DNA of 64,000 nt from Gari tellinella (Eukaryota > Mollusca > Bivalvia > Cardiida > Psammobiidae), in contig OV277857.1 of the NCBI GenBank assembly GCA_922989275.2, positions 49,267,083 to 49,331,082 on the forward strand, read 5' to 3'. How positions within the stretch are numbered: position 1 is the first letter of the stretch; the number at the start of each line of letters is the position of its first letter. The position numbers and the translations under genes were made by a program. The notes beneath the pieces were generated by a model that made no database searches, was not told where the DNA came from, and saw nothing but the letters and a program-made list of their open reading frames with translations. Shown here in pieces: positions 53,300 through 63,664 of this stretch.

Positions 53300-53432
53300 A
53301 CAAAAGTGTCAAACAGTTTGGGTCCTGATCATTACGTCTCAATGACATCACAAAGCTCGTTTGCAAACAGTTTTGGGTCATGTTCAGACGCCGCGTAACA
53401 CGGTGTCTGATCAGGACCCAAACTGTTTGACA
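53300..53432. repeat. CAAACAGTTTGGGTCC hairpin plus extra arm
   Basis: A first lone arm, GTCAAACAGTTTGGGTCCTG (53308), is followed by a full hairpin: GCAAACAGTTTTGGGTCATG, TTCAGACGCCGCG / CACGGTGTCTGATCAGGACC, CAAACTGTTTG (53364-53430). Confidence 0.65.
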
Positions 53433-54183
53433 CTCTTATTGATATTTATCAAGTCATACAACCTTAATTAACTTTGAAACGTGTCTTGCAGACAATACTG
53501 AAGCAGATGACAATGCGGTAAAGGAGTAAGTTTTTACCGAATAATTTGAGTTGGGTTAAACAGTCGAGATTTCTACCTAAAGAGAATATATTTACAATCG
53601 CCCCATTCAATTCCATTGACAAAAAGGGTGTTCATTTCAAATAAACACCAATTTTCGAGAGGGCGGGACTTGTGGAAAAGTTTCGAATGGGAGGCGGGGC
53701 ATATGCAGTTTTCATGCGAATTAATCTTTGGAACTTGGGGCAGCAAACATGTGGCGGATTTTTTCAAAATTTGTTCTTAACCGATCTATGCCTTTCTACT
53801 AGTGCATGAAACCATGATTCCCGACTAATATTCTTCCTTATAAATGAGATGAATTGCAAGAAAACTGACATAAGAATCCACCATATAAACAGCGGCCTAT
53901 ATCTGCGTTTCTTTATGACAATAAAACCCCGATATATTTATCCTACTTTAAAATTACGTCACTTCTAATGACGTCATAAATCGGCATTTTTCGCGCCAAA
54001 CTGATAAGTTGTTGACAATGGAACTTATTTTTTCTGCTTTCGAATGTACACAGATTCAGTAAATCGGTCATGGCTGTTCCTTGTAGGTTACACATTATTC
54101 GTGTTATCGACCTCTAATATGGATTAAACATACATGCGTACTGACAATAATGTTAGAAATTACAGCAAATATATTGTAAATAT
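53433..54183. other. Unannotated stretch
   Basis: No gene or repeat recognised. The minus frame 53573-53767 has no support. Confidence 0.35.
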
Positions 54184-54338
54184 AAGAAATGAACTGATTT
54201 TTTTCGGCGTTCAAGCGAAATGAACCACAGAAAATTATCGGCAAATTTACCATGAATCGCTAGCGCGATTCATGGTATTTGCCGAAATTTTCTGTCGTTC
54301 ATTTCGCTTGAACGCCGAAAAAAATCAGTTCATTTCTT
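54184..54338. repeat. Near-perfect 155-bp palindrome
   Basis: AAGAAATGAACTGATTTTTT, TCGGCGTTCAAGCGAAATGA on the left returns as TCATTTCGCTTGAACGCCGA, AAAAAATCAGTTCATTTCTT on the right. The centre is CCATGAATCGCTAGCGCGAT, TCATGG with almost no loop. Arms ~77 bp with only a few mismatches (AACCACAGAAAATTATCGGC against GCCGAAATTTTCTGTCGTT). No other copy noticed in the window. Confidence 0.85.
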
Positions 54339-54506
54339 AAATAAAACGTAGGCTAAACCCCAAACACATGAGTTAAATATTAATGGCTATTATAAATTAA
54401 TTAGTTATTTTGTAAAAGCATATACTTCTTTACGGCGAAATTTGTGAACAGTCGTTACGCATACAACTTAAGCGAGTTGACTCTTAGTATGCACGGTGTA
54501 GAGTGC

Positions 54507-54707
54507 AGGGCTGCCATAAGTTGATCATGAAAAATCCTAAGATTTCCCAATTTTTTTATTTTTCAAGCGCAATAACTAAAAGCAGATTGAAAGTAAAGCA
54601 GAATGTGCCTAAAGGCACATTCTGCTTTACTTTCAGCCTGCTTTAAGCTACCATCTGCTAGGATGAAAATCCGAATATTGCGGAAAATCCGGAGAAATGG
54701 CAGCCCT
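54507..54707. mobile_element. AGGGCTGCCAT TIR element carrying an AAAGCAGG hairpin
   Basis: AGGGCTGCCATAAG at the left is inverted to AAATGGCAGCCCT at the right, with inner AATCCTAAGATTTCCC / GGAAAATCCGGAGA sides. The centre (54578-54645) is the AAAGCAGATTGAAAGTAAAG / CTTTACTTTCAGCCTGCTTT hairpin with GTGCCTAAAGGCAC at its tip. These outer ends differ from the TTAA elements that normally carry this hairpin. Confidence 0.65.
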
Positions 54708-54749
54708 TAGAGCGACGTGATATGAATGTAAAGTAAATGATAGAATAAG

Positions 54750-54822
54750 TAGTAAACTGATTGGATCCATATTAGACTCCGAGTTCCTCGGTCGCTGGTC
54801 TGGATCTAATCTGTCTGCACAA
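54750..54822. repeat. Decayed TTGGATCC hairpin
   Basis: AAACTGATTGGATCCATATT, AGACTCCGAG pairs loosely with CTCGGTCGCTGGTCTGGATC, TAATCTGTCTG. Confidence 0.45.
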
Positions 54823-55099
54823 GCCTAATGTTCAGTAGTGAAGTAAGTCTGCATTATTTCTAGTAAAAAGAGGTTTACATATATAGGAATCAAGCAAGAT
54901 TTAAATATGAGAATTGCTTTTTAATTTAATAATTATACATGTGTAAACCCAATTAACCCTAGTGTCTACTAAAGTGGACAATGTCGAACAGTGTAGACCC
55001 TGGTGAGACGTCATATGCGTGCTAAAACATTTATACAGTGAGGTTACACGGGCTAATAAATTTATTAAATTTGAGATAATATATATCTATGTTATTGTT

Positions 55100-56040
55100 G
55101 GCTTCTCATGTTTGATGTATTTAGCGATATTGGATACACAAAGGTAGATCTAATACTATTTACGATATGCGCACGTGCAAAGTATGTCTGCTTTATGCAA
55201 GGCAAAAGTAATGCAAAAACTCTACGTTATATGTGTCAAGCATTAAGCAATATACATGTATGTTTAATCGACACGTGCCTGTATATGGCCCACCAGGAGA
55301 GTTTGATCAGGATGCATAAAGGAGTGTCAAAACAGTTTAAAACCTGAACAGATGCCGAGTTACACAATGATGACACATTTTATTCAAAGGAGTTAATTTA
55401 TTCCTTAAAGTAAATTTCATTCTAAAGTTAGGAAATCATAGGAATGCAATCAATTCGATTGCTTGTGCTGTTTTAATCGATCGTTTACTCGGCAATTGCC
55501 GGTATACAGTAGATCCTTCGTTCGACGGTCACTCAATGATAGTGTACGGTGATCTTCAAAGATAATGTATATCTTCTTAATGCAGGGCAAACCTATGAGT
55601 TTTCTACGTTACATTTGTCATGCGTTTAGCATAACTTTCTATACGCATGTTCATTATGCTTTATGGGTGCTTTAAAGACATTACCCCAGTCCGTTAATTG
55701 ATCCCCCATTGTTCTCACTAGGCGTGAAAATACAGGTAAAGCATGAGAACCTTGTGCATGTAACGACTCAGCCATCTGAAGTTTTGTAAAGAGGCCCTTA
55801 CATGGGGTTTTCAATTGGTTTTACCAAAAAAACTATCAAATATCATAACTGATTCTTTGTCTAGACGCTACTACCATAAGTGTATGCTCTCCATGTTTTG
55901 ACTCAAACTATCTAAGGGGGTAAGTGTTACCACCCAAGCTTGGTAATGTCTTTAAAATGTCGCTTAATTTAACACATGTTCTACTGTATTTAATCGACAC
56001 GTGCCTGTATATTGCGCAGCAGGAGAGGATTTCATTGATG
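55100..56040. repeat. Three diverged ~370-bp repeats
   Basis: TTTAATCGACACGTGCCTGT, ATAT occurs at 55263 and 55989. ATGCAAGGCAAA...CTCTACGTTATATGTGTCA (55197) matches ATGCAGGGCAAA...TTCTACGTTACATTTGTCA (55582). Frames 55108-55347 and 55924-56121 fall on these repeats and show no domain. Confidence 0.45.
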
Positions 56041-56351
56041 TTGCTTGTATATTCCACATACTATTTTATGTCAGTAAACTCTATATATGATCATAATTGC
56101 AGAGCTAAAGATAAAGTTTAGAATTGTTTTTGATCATACATTTAAAGTAATACTCCCTTCTTAACAATGAATATGAACAATAAATATTCTACTCTATAAA
56201 GTAGGCTAAATGTAAAGCAGAGAGCCTTTCACACTTGAAAAGTGATCTGTGTTAAAAACTAACAGGTATGGAATAGCAATGACAAAGGATTGTTTCTCCA
56301 AAACAAATCCTTGGGTATTGGTTTTTGGACACATCTGACCTAAACATGATG

Positions 56352-56554
56352 TTAACCCCTTCACTGACTTACCCCGAGTACACTTGTTATTTGCAAACAG
56401 TTTTGATCCTGATCAGACGCCGCGTCTGATCAGGATATAAACTGTTTGACACATACCAATATTTACTTAATTCAAAATCAAAACTTATTTTTGAGAAATA
56501 AAAGCAGACGACAATTGTTAAAACCTGATGACGTCACGGAAGTGAAGGGATTAA
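56352..56554. mobile_element. TTAA MITE with GATCCTGATCAGACGC hairpin
   Basis: It begins TTAACCCCTTCACTGACTTA and ends CACGGAAGTGAAGGGATTAA. The central hairpin 56393-56452 is GCAAACAGTTTTGATCCTGA / TCAGGATATAAACTGTTTG with GACGCCGCGTC at the tip. Confidence 0.75.
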
Positions 56555-56732
56555 AGTAAAACATTTAATGAATAATGACAATAAAATCAAAACAATGTGT
56601 ATCTCTCTAATGAAGCAATTAGTTTAACGATAACAAACAAACGCAATGAAACTAGATATACACGAGAAACCGCCAATGTCGGTATGGCCGGATTGTCTGC
56701 GCTTTTGTTTTGTAAATATTTATATTAAATAG

Positions 56733-57075
56733 TTACCCATGGCATGTGATGATGACCTCACTACAACTGTACATGCCAAGTTTGGTTGCTGTAGGACTTA
56801 AACTTTGACTAAAACTGACACTAACAAAAAGGTCAACCAAGACGCAAACGAAAAGGTTAACCAAGAATTCTCTAAGTCATTGGACCGTGAAATCTATGTC
56901 ACAGTGACCTAGTTACCCATGGCATGTGATGATGACCTCACTTCAACTGTACATGCCAAATTTGGTTGCTGTAGGACTTAAGCTTTGGCTAAAACTGACA
57001 CTAACAAAAATGTCAACCAAAGTGAGGACGGACGGACGGACAGACAGACAGACGGACGGACAGACGGACGGCATT
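56733..57075. repeat. Direct repeat (~180 bp) ending in a GGAC/AGAC run
   Basis: AGTTACCCATGGCATGTGAT, GATGACCTCACTACAACTGT starts the first unit (56733), and the same block starts a second at 56913. The end is (GGAC)n(AGAC)n at 57028-57071. Tandem core plus GACGGAC tail again resembles the HINE-like layout. Frames 56926-57147 and 57013-57231 translate the run. Confidence 0.65.
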
Positions 57076-57498
57076 CGCCAATCTATAGACCGCATCTTCA
57101 ATCCGGCCAAAAATGAAAGTTTGTTGGTAACGTTGAAATCTTATTGACGAACAGTTTGGGACTTGAGTAGCCACATGGTTATTCAGAATTGAATTGGCTC
57201 CAAACGGTATGCAATAAATATTTTTGCGCAAACAGGTTTTTATAAAGAAATCTAGACACGCCTAGTTTGGCCATAAATCAATTACAGTTGAACTTCAATT
57301 TCTCGAACTCGGAATAAGTCCCAAGTAGTATTTCTACAGCTGAAATTCACTTTGAACCCGTTGCCACGTTTTGAAGTCACGGTAAATGAAAAATCCTTAA
57401 TATACGCACTGGTGGTCCATCTAGTTATTATCAAAATGCTTTGCTGCGACAATTTATATGGGTTTTATAACAAGATATATATTCGTACGAAGTCAATA

Positions 57499-59082
57499 TA
57501 TACTCAACAAAATAATTGAAGGGGCAAAGGTATAAGTTCATATATCTTTTTAAAAAATGCAAACATTTTCAAGGTAATAGAGTGAATGCGTGTTTAGATG
57601 CTTTAGAATAAAAACATAAGAAAAAAAAACGTCATTATGTGCAAAAATGGTCATGGTTGAATGAATTGAAGCGGACAAGTATCAAAAACACGGTTTTTAA
57701 CGTCCACTGGATGTTTGCACGATGTGTCTGCCTATTCTTCAACGATTAGTTTTATAGCTGTTTTCATTATATCGAGTGCATATTTGTATCTTAAGCAAAA
57801 ATAGATTGCATATTAGTACAAAATTTGAAAACTATGCCCCTAAAGACGTCATTTGTCGTTTTCCAACGTCAAGTTGCGACAGAGTTTAACGTTAGCAAGG
57901 GTGTCGTCGACAGGTTGTGGTAGTTGTACATAGACACTGAGATGGTTAATTGGAGATCAGGTCAATGTCGTTTGCAGGCCATATTTGAAGTAAAGGACCG
58001 ATGTTGTCACTTATGGCATGACGTCAACGGCTCAATTCCCTCATTACGCTTAATAGTGTTTATAAACAGACGTGTGGTTACATGATTTCTATTCAGATCG
58101 TCGGGAATAGACTTCATGCTGCAAACCTATGGGCTAGAAGACCTGTCGTGTGACCGGCCTTGACCCCACACCACAGAAAACGTCATCTAGCGTTTTGCCA
58201 GAAACCATGCCATTTGAACGTTTACGTTTTCGCAACGTATTGTTGACTAGTAAGTCAAATTTCATTTTGGATTTAAATGACGACTGCAGACAAATGTAAA
58301 GACAGCGAAACGAATGTTTCTTCGACTGTCATGTGGCAGAGTATGACGGACTCAGAAAGGGGTCAGGGTTCCTATGGGTGGGCATATCCTACAACGGTTG
58401 CACGGACCTTTACGTCATTAGAAACTGGACTCTGACTAGTTTGGAGTACAGGGACGAGACACTAGACGCTATTGCACGCGCTGAAGCTGGAGCTTTGGGT
58501 TCAGGCTTCATCCCGACAGACGACAAAGCTCGTCCGTACTGAGCACGTATGGTAGACCAGTACTTGGAACACGAGGGAATAGGGCAGATGGACTGGCCAG
58601 CAAGGTCAACACACTTCGGTCACATTGAGGATGCTTAGGACATGCGGCAACGCCGGATATCCGGTCGAGATCGTCACCTTAGAGGCTAACAGACATGCTT
58701 ATTGAAGAATGGCACAGAATGTCCATTACATACATCCTAAAGCTAATTCTCCGATTTCCATGTAGATGCAAGGAAATGATTAATGCACGTGGTGAACACA
58801 TATGATACTAGCTGTAATTTAAGAGAAGAACCTAAAAGGTGGGGCTCTTGGTCAAGTTGTTTGTTACCCCACCCACCTAGTCTGGCACACGGTAATTTTA
58901 GGGTGATTGTGTTTGAAGGGTAACTGCGATATATACTTCTACTTTTCGAAATACAGTTATACTTTACAACGAAGATAATATGTAATTTTACATGAAACTG
59001 TTAAAAAAGTATTGTATGAACTTATTTTTATATATTGGGCCTACCCAATATATTTGCCCCTTTAATTGTTTTGTTGAGTATA
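57499..59082 (+). mobile_element. Near-full-length, inactivated Tc1-like transposon
   Basis: TATACTCAACAAAATAATTG, AAGGGGCAAAGG at the left is inverted to CCAATATATTTGCCCCTTTA, ATTGTTTTGTTGAGTATA at the right. Length 1.58 kb, the usual size of a Tc1-like element. It encodes a recognisable but broken transposase. Confidence 0.8.
57840..58800 (+). pseudogene. Tc1-like transposase, broken by stops and shifts
   Basis: The N-terminal helix-turn-helix remnant reads QVATEFNVSKGVVDRLW then a stop. The region before the catalytic core shows RQRNECFFDCHVAEYDGLRK, then GFLWVGISYNGCTDLYVIRN, LTSLEYRDETLDAIAR and DDKARPY. This corresponds to the VWAGISxxGRTxL block and the second catalytic Asp region (DDNARPH in intact relatives). 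A TGA follows, then RMVDQYLEHEGIGQMDWPAR with a degraded SPDLNPIEH block (HIEDA). Several in-frame stops and at least two shifts rule out function. The longest clean stretch is 58333-58542. Confidence 0.75.
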
Positions 59083-59296
59083 CTTGGAAATGTTTTGCTA
59101 CGAAAACAAAGTTGCCTTTGTAAGAATACAAATCTACTGTCATAATACCCATATGAGTTGTTGTAGCTTAACGTTTGATGATAAAACCTAGTTGGCCCTT
59201 AGTGACACGGATAAGTCAACTTTTAAAGCGAATTCGAGATATCGAAGTTTGACTATATAAACAAATTGGTCAAAGCCATACATAACGCTAAAATTG

Positions 59297-59365
59297 ACTT
59301 ACCTCTAGAAGAATTATCACGAATTGTGACGTTATTGCAATTTGGCGCGCTTAAATTAGATCTAT
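59297..59365 (-). other. Possible minus-strand exon end (GAG-GTAAGT)
   Basis: On the minus strand TTCTTCTAGAG is followed by GTAAGTCAATTTT, a consensus donor. Upstream, TTTACTGTTTTAG could be an acceptor. The segment between holds GCGCGCC and AACGTCA, a half cAMP-response-type site. It may be a 5' untranslated exon of a minus-strand gene (compare 52651, 49157), or chance. Confidence 0.2.
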
Positions 59366-59754
59366 CAGTACTAAAACAGTAAAACCTATACCTAAATTCC
59401 AGTTAATGATGGGACATGAGTATTCCTAAAACAAGGTGACTGCTAAATACATGATAAAAGTTATACAGAAAGCTCTCACGTGATGCGTGTAAAATTCTTT
59501 CGTAATGTATTAAGAAACCACCTGTCTTAAAAGCCGTATTTTTCATATTCAATTTAAAGTTGATTTGATTCAGTATTGACTGTATGTAAACGCCTTGCAC
59601 GTTTTTCACGTACAAGTGATTTGCACTGTGCTACTCAGCACACCTGGGTATATTGAACCGAATCAAAGTCAGTGTTTGAAGTTGAAGGTCCTCATAATCG
59701 GTCTTCGTCATTGTTTTTACTCTTTTCACTGCAAACAGCCCCCAAAAGCGACGT

Positions 59755-59822
59755 TTCAAACAGTTTGGATCCTGATAAGACGCCGCGTCGCGCGGCGTCT
59801 GATCAGGGTCCAAACTGTTTGA
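59755..59822. repeat. CAAACAGTTTGGATCC hairpin, best-preserved copy
   Basis: TCAAACAGTTTGGATCCTGA, TAAGACGCCGCG pairs with CGCGGCGTCTGATCAGGGTC, CAAACTGTTTGA. About 32 bp of near-perfect stem. The three frames over 59595-59860 translate it as the recurrent SLDPDQTP-type peptide and are artefacts. Confidence 0.8.
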
Positions 59823-59918
59823 CAGTCGTATCAACGTTTCTTGAGTTAAAACACCCCTAAAGCTGACTTTAAAATACTGCAGACGACACCACCGTTGCAG
59901 GCGGTATTTTGGTGGTAA

Positions 59919-59941
59919 GAACAGAACAGAACAGAACAGAT
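59919..59941. repeat. (ACAGA)n microsatellite
   Basis: Four to five units of AGAAC/ACAGA. Confidence 0.75.
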
Positions 59942-60089
59942 TTTATTTTGACTTATACGAGGGGCATTTTTAAGTAGTGGCAACAGATTAGTAACTTCAA
60001 TATTATAAGTGCAAAAATAATGTTGTGATATATCATTTTAAAGAGCAATTCTTTGCCGACACGATGGTGTAACGCACGATAAGATCACA

Positions 60090-60484
60090 AAAGTAGACAG
60101 CTTAAAGCAAGGTGACAGTAAAACAGAAAGCTCCTATAGGAACTTTTACTGTCTCCTTGCTTTAACCCTTTGAACCCTAGTTCCGCATAGTTGCGTCCTT
60201 TGCATACAATGTACATGTGAATAGTACACTTGCCCCACATGTGATAACAGTGAAGACCCAGATCAGAGGGCTCCGAAAGGAGCCCTCTGATCAGGGTCTT
60301 CACTGTTTGTCATAATGCCAAACATTGACAAAAGCAACCCTTAAAAGTCAGAAATGGTCTAGACTAAAATGGAAACTGGCATTGTCCATTTAAAGTTTCA
60401 GGGAGGAAAGAGTTAAGCAGTCACCTGTCACCAACACCTGATAATTAACATAATTTAGTGGTCGTAATGGAGAAGTTGTACTGT
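60090..60484. mobile_element. pogo-like MITE with a TTAA element inserted
   Basis: AGCTTAAAGCAAGGTGACAG and ACTGTCTCCTTGCTTTAA, then after the insertion CAGTCACCTGTCACC, TTTAGTGGTCGTAATGGAGA, AGTTGTACTGTA, match the 12886-13094 element. The left terminus has decayed. Confidence 0.55.
60162..60416. mobile_element. TTAA MITE with GACCCAGATCAGAGG hairpin
   Basis: Starts TTAACCCTTTGAACCCTAGT and ends TTTCAGGGAGGAAAGAGTTA, A. The central hairpin 60246-60308 is near perfect: AACAGTGAAGACCCAGATCA, GAGGGCTCC / GGAGCCCTCTGATCAGGGTC, TTCACTGTT with a four-base loop. It interrupts the pogo-like MITE at a TTAA. Confidence 0.75.
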
Positions 60485-60578
60485 ACATGTACCATTATGT
60501 CCAAAATTGAAAAAGTAACAACAACTTTTTCAGGGCATCAGTAAACTTTGAAAAAATGATAAGTCTAAACCCTTTAAC

Positions 60579-60604
60579 CTTGTTTGTTTTGTTTTGTTTT
60601 GTTT
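60579..60604. repeat. (TTTTG)n microsatellite
   Basis: About five TTTTG units within GTTTGTTTTGTTTTGTTTTG. Confidence 0.8.
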
Positions 60605-60705
60605 GTAACGTCCGTTTCTTTCATCTATGGGCTAATTGGACGCCAACGAGAGAGGAGAGAGGATACAGAGAACCCGGGCGCGATGCCCTACTTTTATTGG
60701 TTCTT
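60605..60705. repeat. Dispersed GGCTAATTGGA repeat, copy 2
   Basis: See 8300-8415; shared blocks TCCGTTTCTTTCATC, GGGCTAATTGGACGCC and GATGCCCTACTTTTATT. Confidence 0.5.
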
Positions 60706-60997
60706 TTATTATGGTTTTTTAATGTATTAACTTCACGCCATCAATGCGTGACCTCAAATTAACCTATATGAAACATTTAAACATATTAGCACAACTATTT
60801 AGCTTAAATACGCAAAAATAAACTCGAACATTGGTTAACGTTCAGGCCAAATCAGCCCTCGATCAGGTGAGCTAAATATGATTCTACCCATAGTACAGTG
60901 GCAAATACGTTATTTTTTCCTTTTAAAACGCAATTAGCGCTCAAATGTAGAGAATAACAACGTTATGATATTTCTAACGACATTTCCAAAATCGGAG

Positions 60998-61072
60998 AGG
61001 CAAACAGCTTGAAGCCAGATCAGATGACGGGGAACGGCTGGGAACCTGATCTGGTTCCAAACTGCTTGCAAA
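60998..61072. repeat. Decayed GCAAACAGCTTGAAGCC hairpin
   Basis: GGCAAACAGCTTGAAGCCAG, ATCAGAT is inverted to CTGATCTGGTTCCAAACTGC, TTGCAAATG. It shares its right flank (AATAATAGTTTTAGCATAAG, CGCGTTTATTGG) with the element at 61190. Confidence 0.5.
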
Positions 61073-61159
61073 TGAAATAATAGTTTTAGCATAAGCGCGT
61101 TTATTGGAACGGAATACGTATATACTGTACATGCAATGTCGTCGTGACAAGCATGCTCT

Positions 61160-61665
61160 TCTTTCAGGTACAGTGGAGAATCTGTTATTCTTTCCCGTTT
61201 AAACGCAAACGTACGCAAACGCAAAGCACTAAAACGTAGAAAAGTACAACTTTTTGACAATTCGGATAATTCATCCTTATCTTGGTGGCAAACAGTTTGG
61301 AGCCTGATCAGACGCCGGGTATCCGGCGTCTGATCTGGCTCCAAACTGTTTGCAGTGAAAATAATAGTTTTAGCGTAAACGCGTTTATTGGGAAAGAATA
61401 ACGTTTTCTTCACTGTACAGTAGAGAAAACGTTATACTTTCCCAATAAACGTGAACTTATGCTAAATAAATTATTTCAATTGCAAACAGTTTGGAGCCAG
61501 ATCAGACGCTAGCTGTGTAACCCGGCGTTTGATCTGGCTCCAAACTGTTTGCGACTCTGAATAAAGTTCTTATTTTCTACATTTTTGTTCAATGTGTTTG
61601 CGTTTAGTTGCGTTTCGTTTGCGTTTAAACGGGGAAGAATGTCTTCTTTACTTCTTTACTGTACG
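61160..61665. mobile_element. Two ATTCTTTCCC MITEs arranged as a ~500-bp palindrome
   Basis: The left copy, 61190-61400, and the right copy, 61430-61640, are inverted about ~61418 (ACTGTACAGT). Each carries its own hairpin: GCAAACAGTTTGGAGCCTGA / CTGGCTCCAAACTGTTTGC (61287-61352) and GCAAACAGTTTGGAGCCAGA / TCTGGCTCCAAACTGTTTGC (61481-61552). The outer sides are TTCTTTCCCGTTTAAACGCA and TGCGTTTAAACGGGGAAGAA. The 159-codon minus frame 60934-61413 is read through these hairpins and is not a gene. Confidence 0.7.
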
Positions 61666-62944
61666 GACAAATCCTTGGTAAATACACGTGGAACACATGG
61701 AGTGGCAGCATTACAGACCAAAACAAATCTAAATGCTTTTGACACGTCTGAACTCTATGGAGCGCAATCGTTGCCAATAATCTAGACATGTAGATGCTAA
61801 CCAGGCGCGTAGCTACCTGTACGCAAAAAACGCAACTGCGTACACATTGTCCTCAAAAATCGAAAAATTAAAAAGTCCAAAAATGCAATAAAAGTCGGAG
61901 GGGGTAGGGGGTTAGAGATTAATGGCAGGAAGACAACCTGTCAAAAAACTATTATCCTAGATTAAACAATTCATGTTATATTGAGTAAATTTTTTACATA
62001 GATTCATGTTGTTCTTTTACCTGTTTTGAATGCGGGAAACGCCTTCAGACGCACCAGAGACAACCTAGAAATAAAATTTTCCCGGGGCAGCATGCCCCCG
62101 GACCCCCCTAGTAAGAGTGCTTACACTGATCGGAAGGACCGATGATGGGTAGCCATTAGATATTAAAGGCTGGAAGACAAGCTATAATATTAGAAAGGAA
62201 AAATCATTATCATAGAACTAATATGTTGTTGAGTGAAAAATTACATAGATTTATCATAGTATTTTACCTGTTTTAAATGCCGGAAGCGCCCTTAGTATTC
62301 ACCAGAGACCATCTAGAAATTAAGATTTCCCGGGGGATCATGGTCCCGGACCCCTGACTCCACCCCGCATTTTATTTTATCTTAGATAAAAACAATTTCT
62401 TTTATTTTTTATTCGAATTTCACATGTATTTATGCGGTATTTTACCTGCTTTAATTGTGCAAAATGATTGTGCGAAATGCCCTCAGCACGCACCAGAGAC
62501 CATCTATGAACAAAAAAATTCCGGAGGAGCATGTCACCGGGTCACCACCCTCTCTAGTAAGAAGTGCGTTCACCAAATGGTCTAGCTTTGCCCCCGACGT
62601 CTACCTTTGCGCCTGACGTGTGCCCCTTAATTGCATTTTGCTTCCTACGGGCCTGCTTTATCATGTTCTCAAAAGGATCGTAAATGCAAATGGTTCTGAT
62701 GTAGATCGAATTTTTAACTAGATTTATGTTAGTATTTTACCTGTTTTGAATGCGTGAAACGTCCCCAAGAACGCACCAGAGACCATCTAGGAATTAACAG
62801 TTCCCGGGGGAGCATGTCCCCACACACCTCTATTAAGAGTGCGTACACCAAGTGGTCTACCTTCGCCCCCCATGTGTACAAACCCCAACCCATCGGAGTT
62901 TGATTCCTACGCGCCAGTAACTTCTTGACTAACACCTATTAGCA

Positions 62945-62995
62945 CCCCCCCCCCCCCCTCTCACCAAGACCCCTAGTAACAGTGTACACATGAAT

Positions 62996-63026
<31 letters not shown>

Positions 63027-63029
63027 GGG
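62945..63029. repeat. Poly-C, then GT and poly-G tracts
   Basis: C run 62945-62958 and G run 63010-63029, preceded by (TG)n. Another G run is at 63201-63219. Lengths uncertain. Confidence 0.8.
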
Positions 63030-63597
63030 AGGATATGACTAAAAGACAACATTTCACCATAAAATCATTATTAATAGATTGAATAAAAAATTATTTTGAG
63101 TCAATTTTTTACATAGATTTATGTTAGTATTTGACCTGTTTTGAATGCGCGAAACGCCCCCCAAAACGCACCAGAGACCATCTAGGAATAAAAATTTCCC
63201 GGGGGGGGGGGGGGGGGGGAGCTTGCCGCCAGACCCCAACCCCTAGTAAGAGTGCGTACATCAAGTGGTCTACCTTTGCCCCTCATGTGTGCAAACCCCA
63301 CCCCATCGGAGTTTGCTTCCTACGGACCTGTAACTTTTTGACTAACACCTATTAGTAATAGACAAAATTATTTACAACATAAGGGGGTAATTGCTCAATT
63401 ACGTAAAAAACTTATCTGTGGCTCTGAGGACCCATTGGATCAGGGTCTGCACTGTTTTTAATTGTACCATGTACAGTACTGTAAAAAAAACAATATTTTA
63501 CAGTGGAAACTGAAATTGTTCATTTGATGCTTTTAGGAATAATGGGTTCAGTTTGAATATACTTACAGTGTATGTGACCAGAACTATTGCCCTGTGC

Positions 63598-63664
63598 AAA
63601 CAATGCAGACCCACATCAGAAGTCTCCTAAATGAGTCCTCTGATCAGGACCAGCCCTGTTTGTC
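63598..63664. repeat. Decayed GATCAGAGG-type hairpin
   Basis: AAACAATGCAGACCCACATC, AGAAGTCTCC / GAGTCCTCTGATCAGGACCA, GCCCTGTTTG. A lone arm (GGATCAGGGTCTGCACTGTT) is at 63438. Confidence 0.5.

Noticed and set aside
56926..57231. Frames with RTDGRTDRQTDGQTDG-type repeats
   Set aside because: Direct translation of the GGAC/AGAC microsatellite.
59595..59860. Three overlapping 62-75 codon frames on both strands
   Set aside because: All are produced by the palindromic CAAACAGTTTGGATCC hairpin.
60934..61413. 159-codon minus-strand frame, the longest in the window
   Set aside because: It reads through two hairpin MITEs. The SLEPDQTP-like peptide appears wherever that hairpin occurs.
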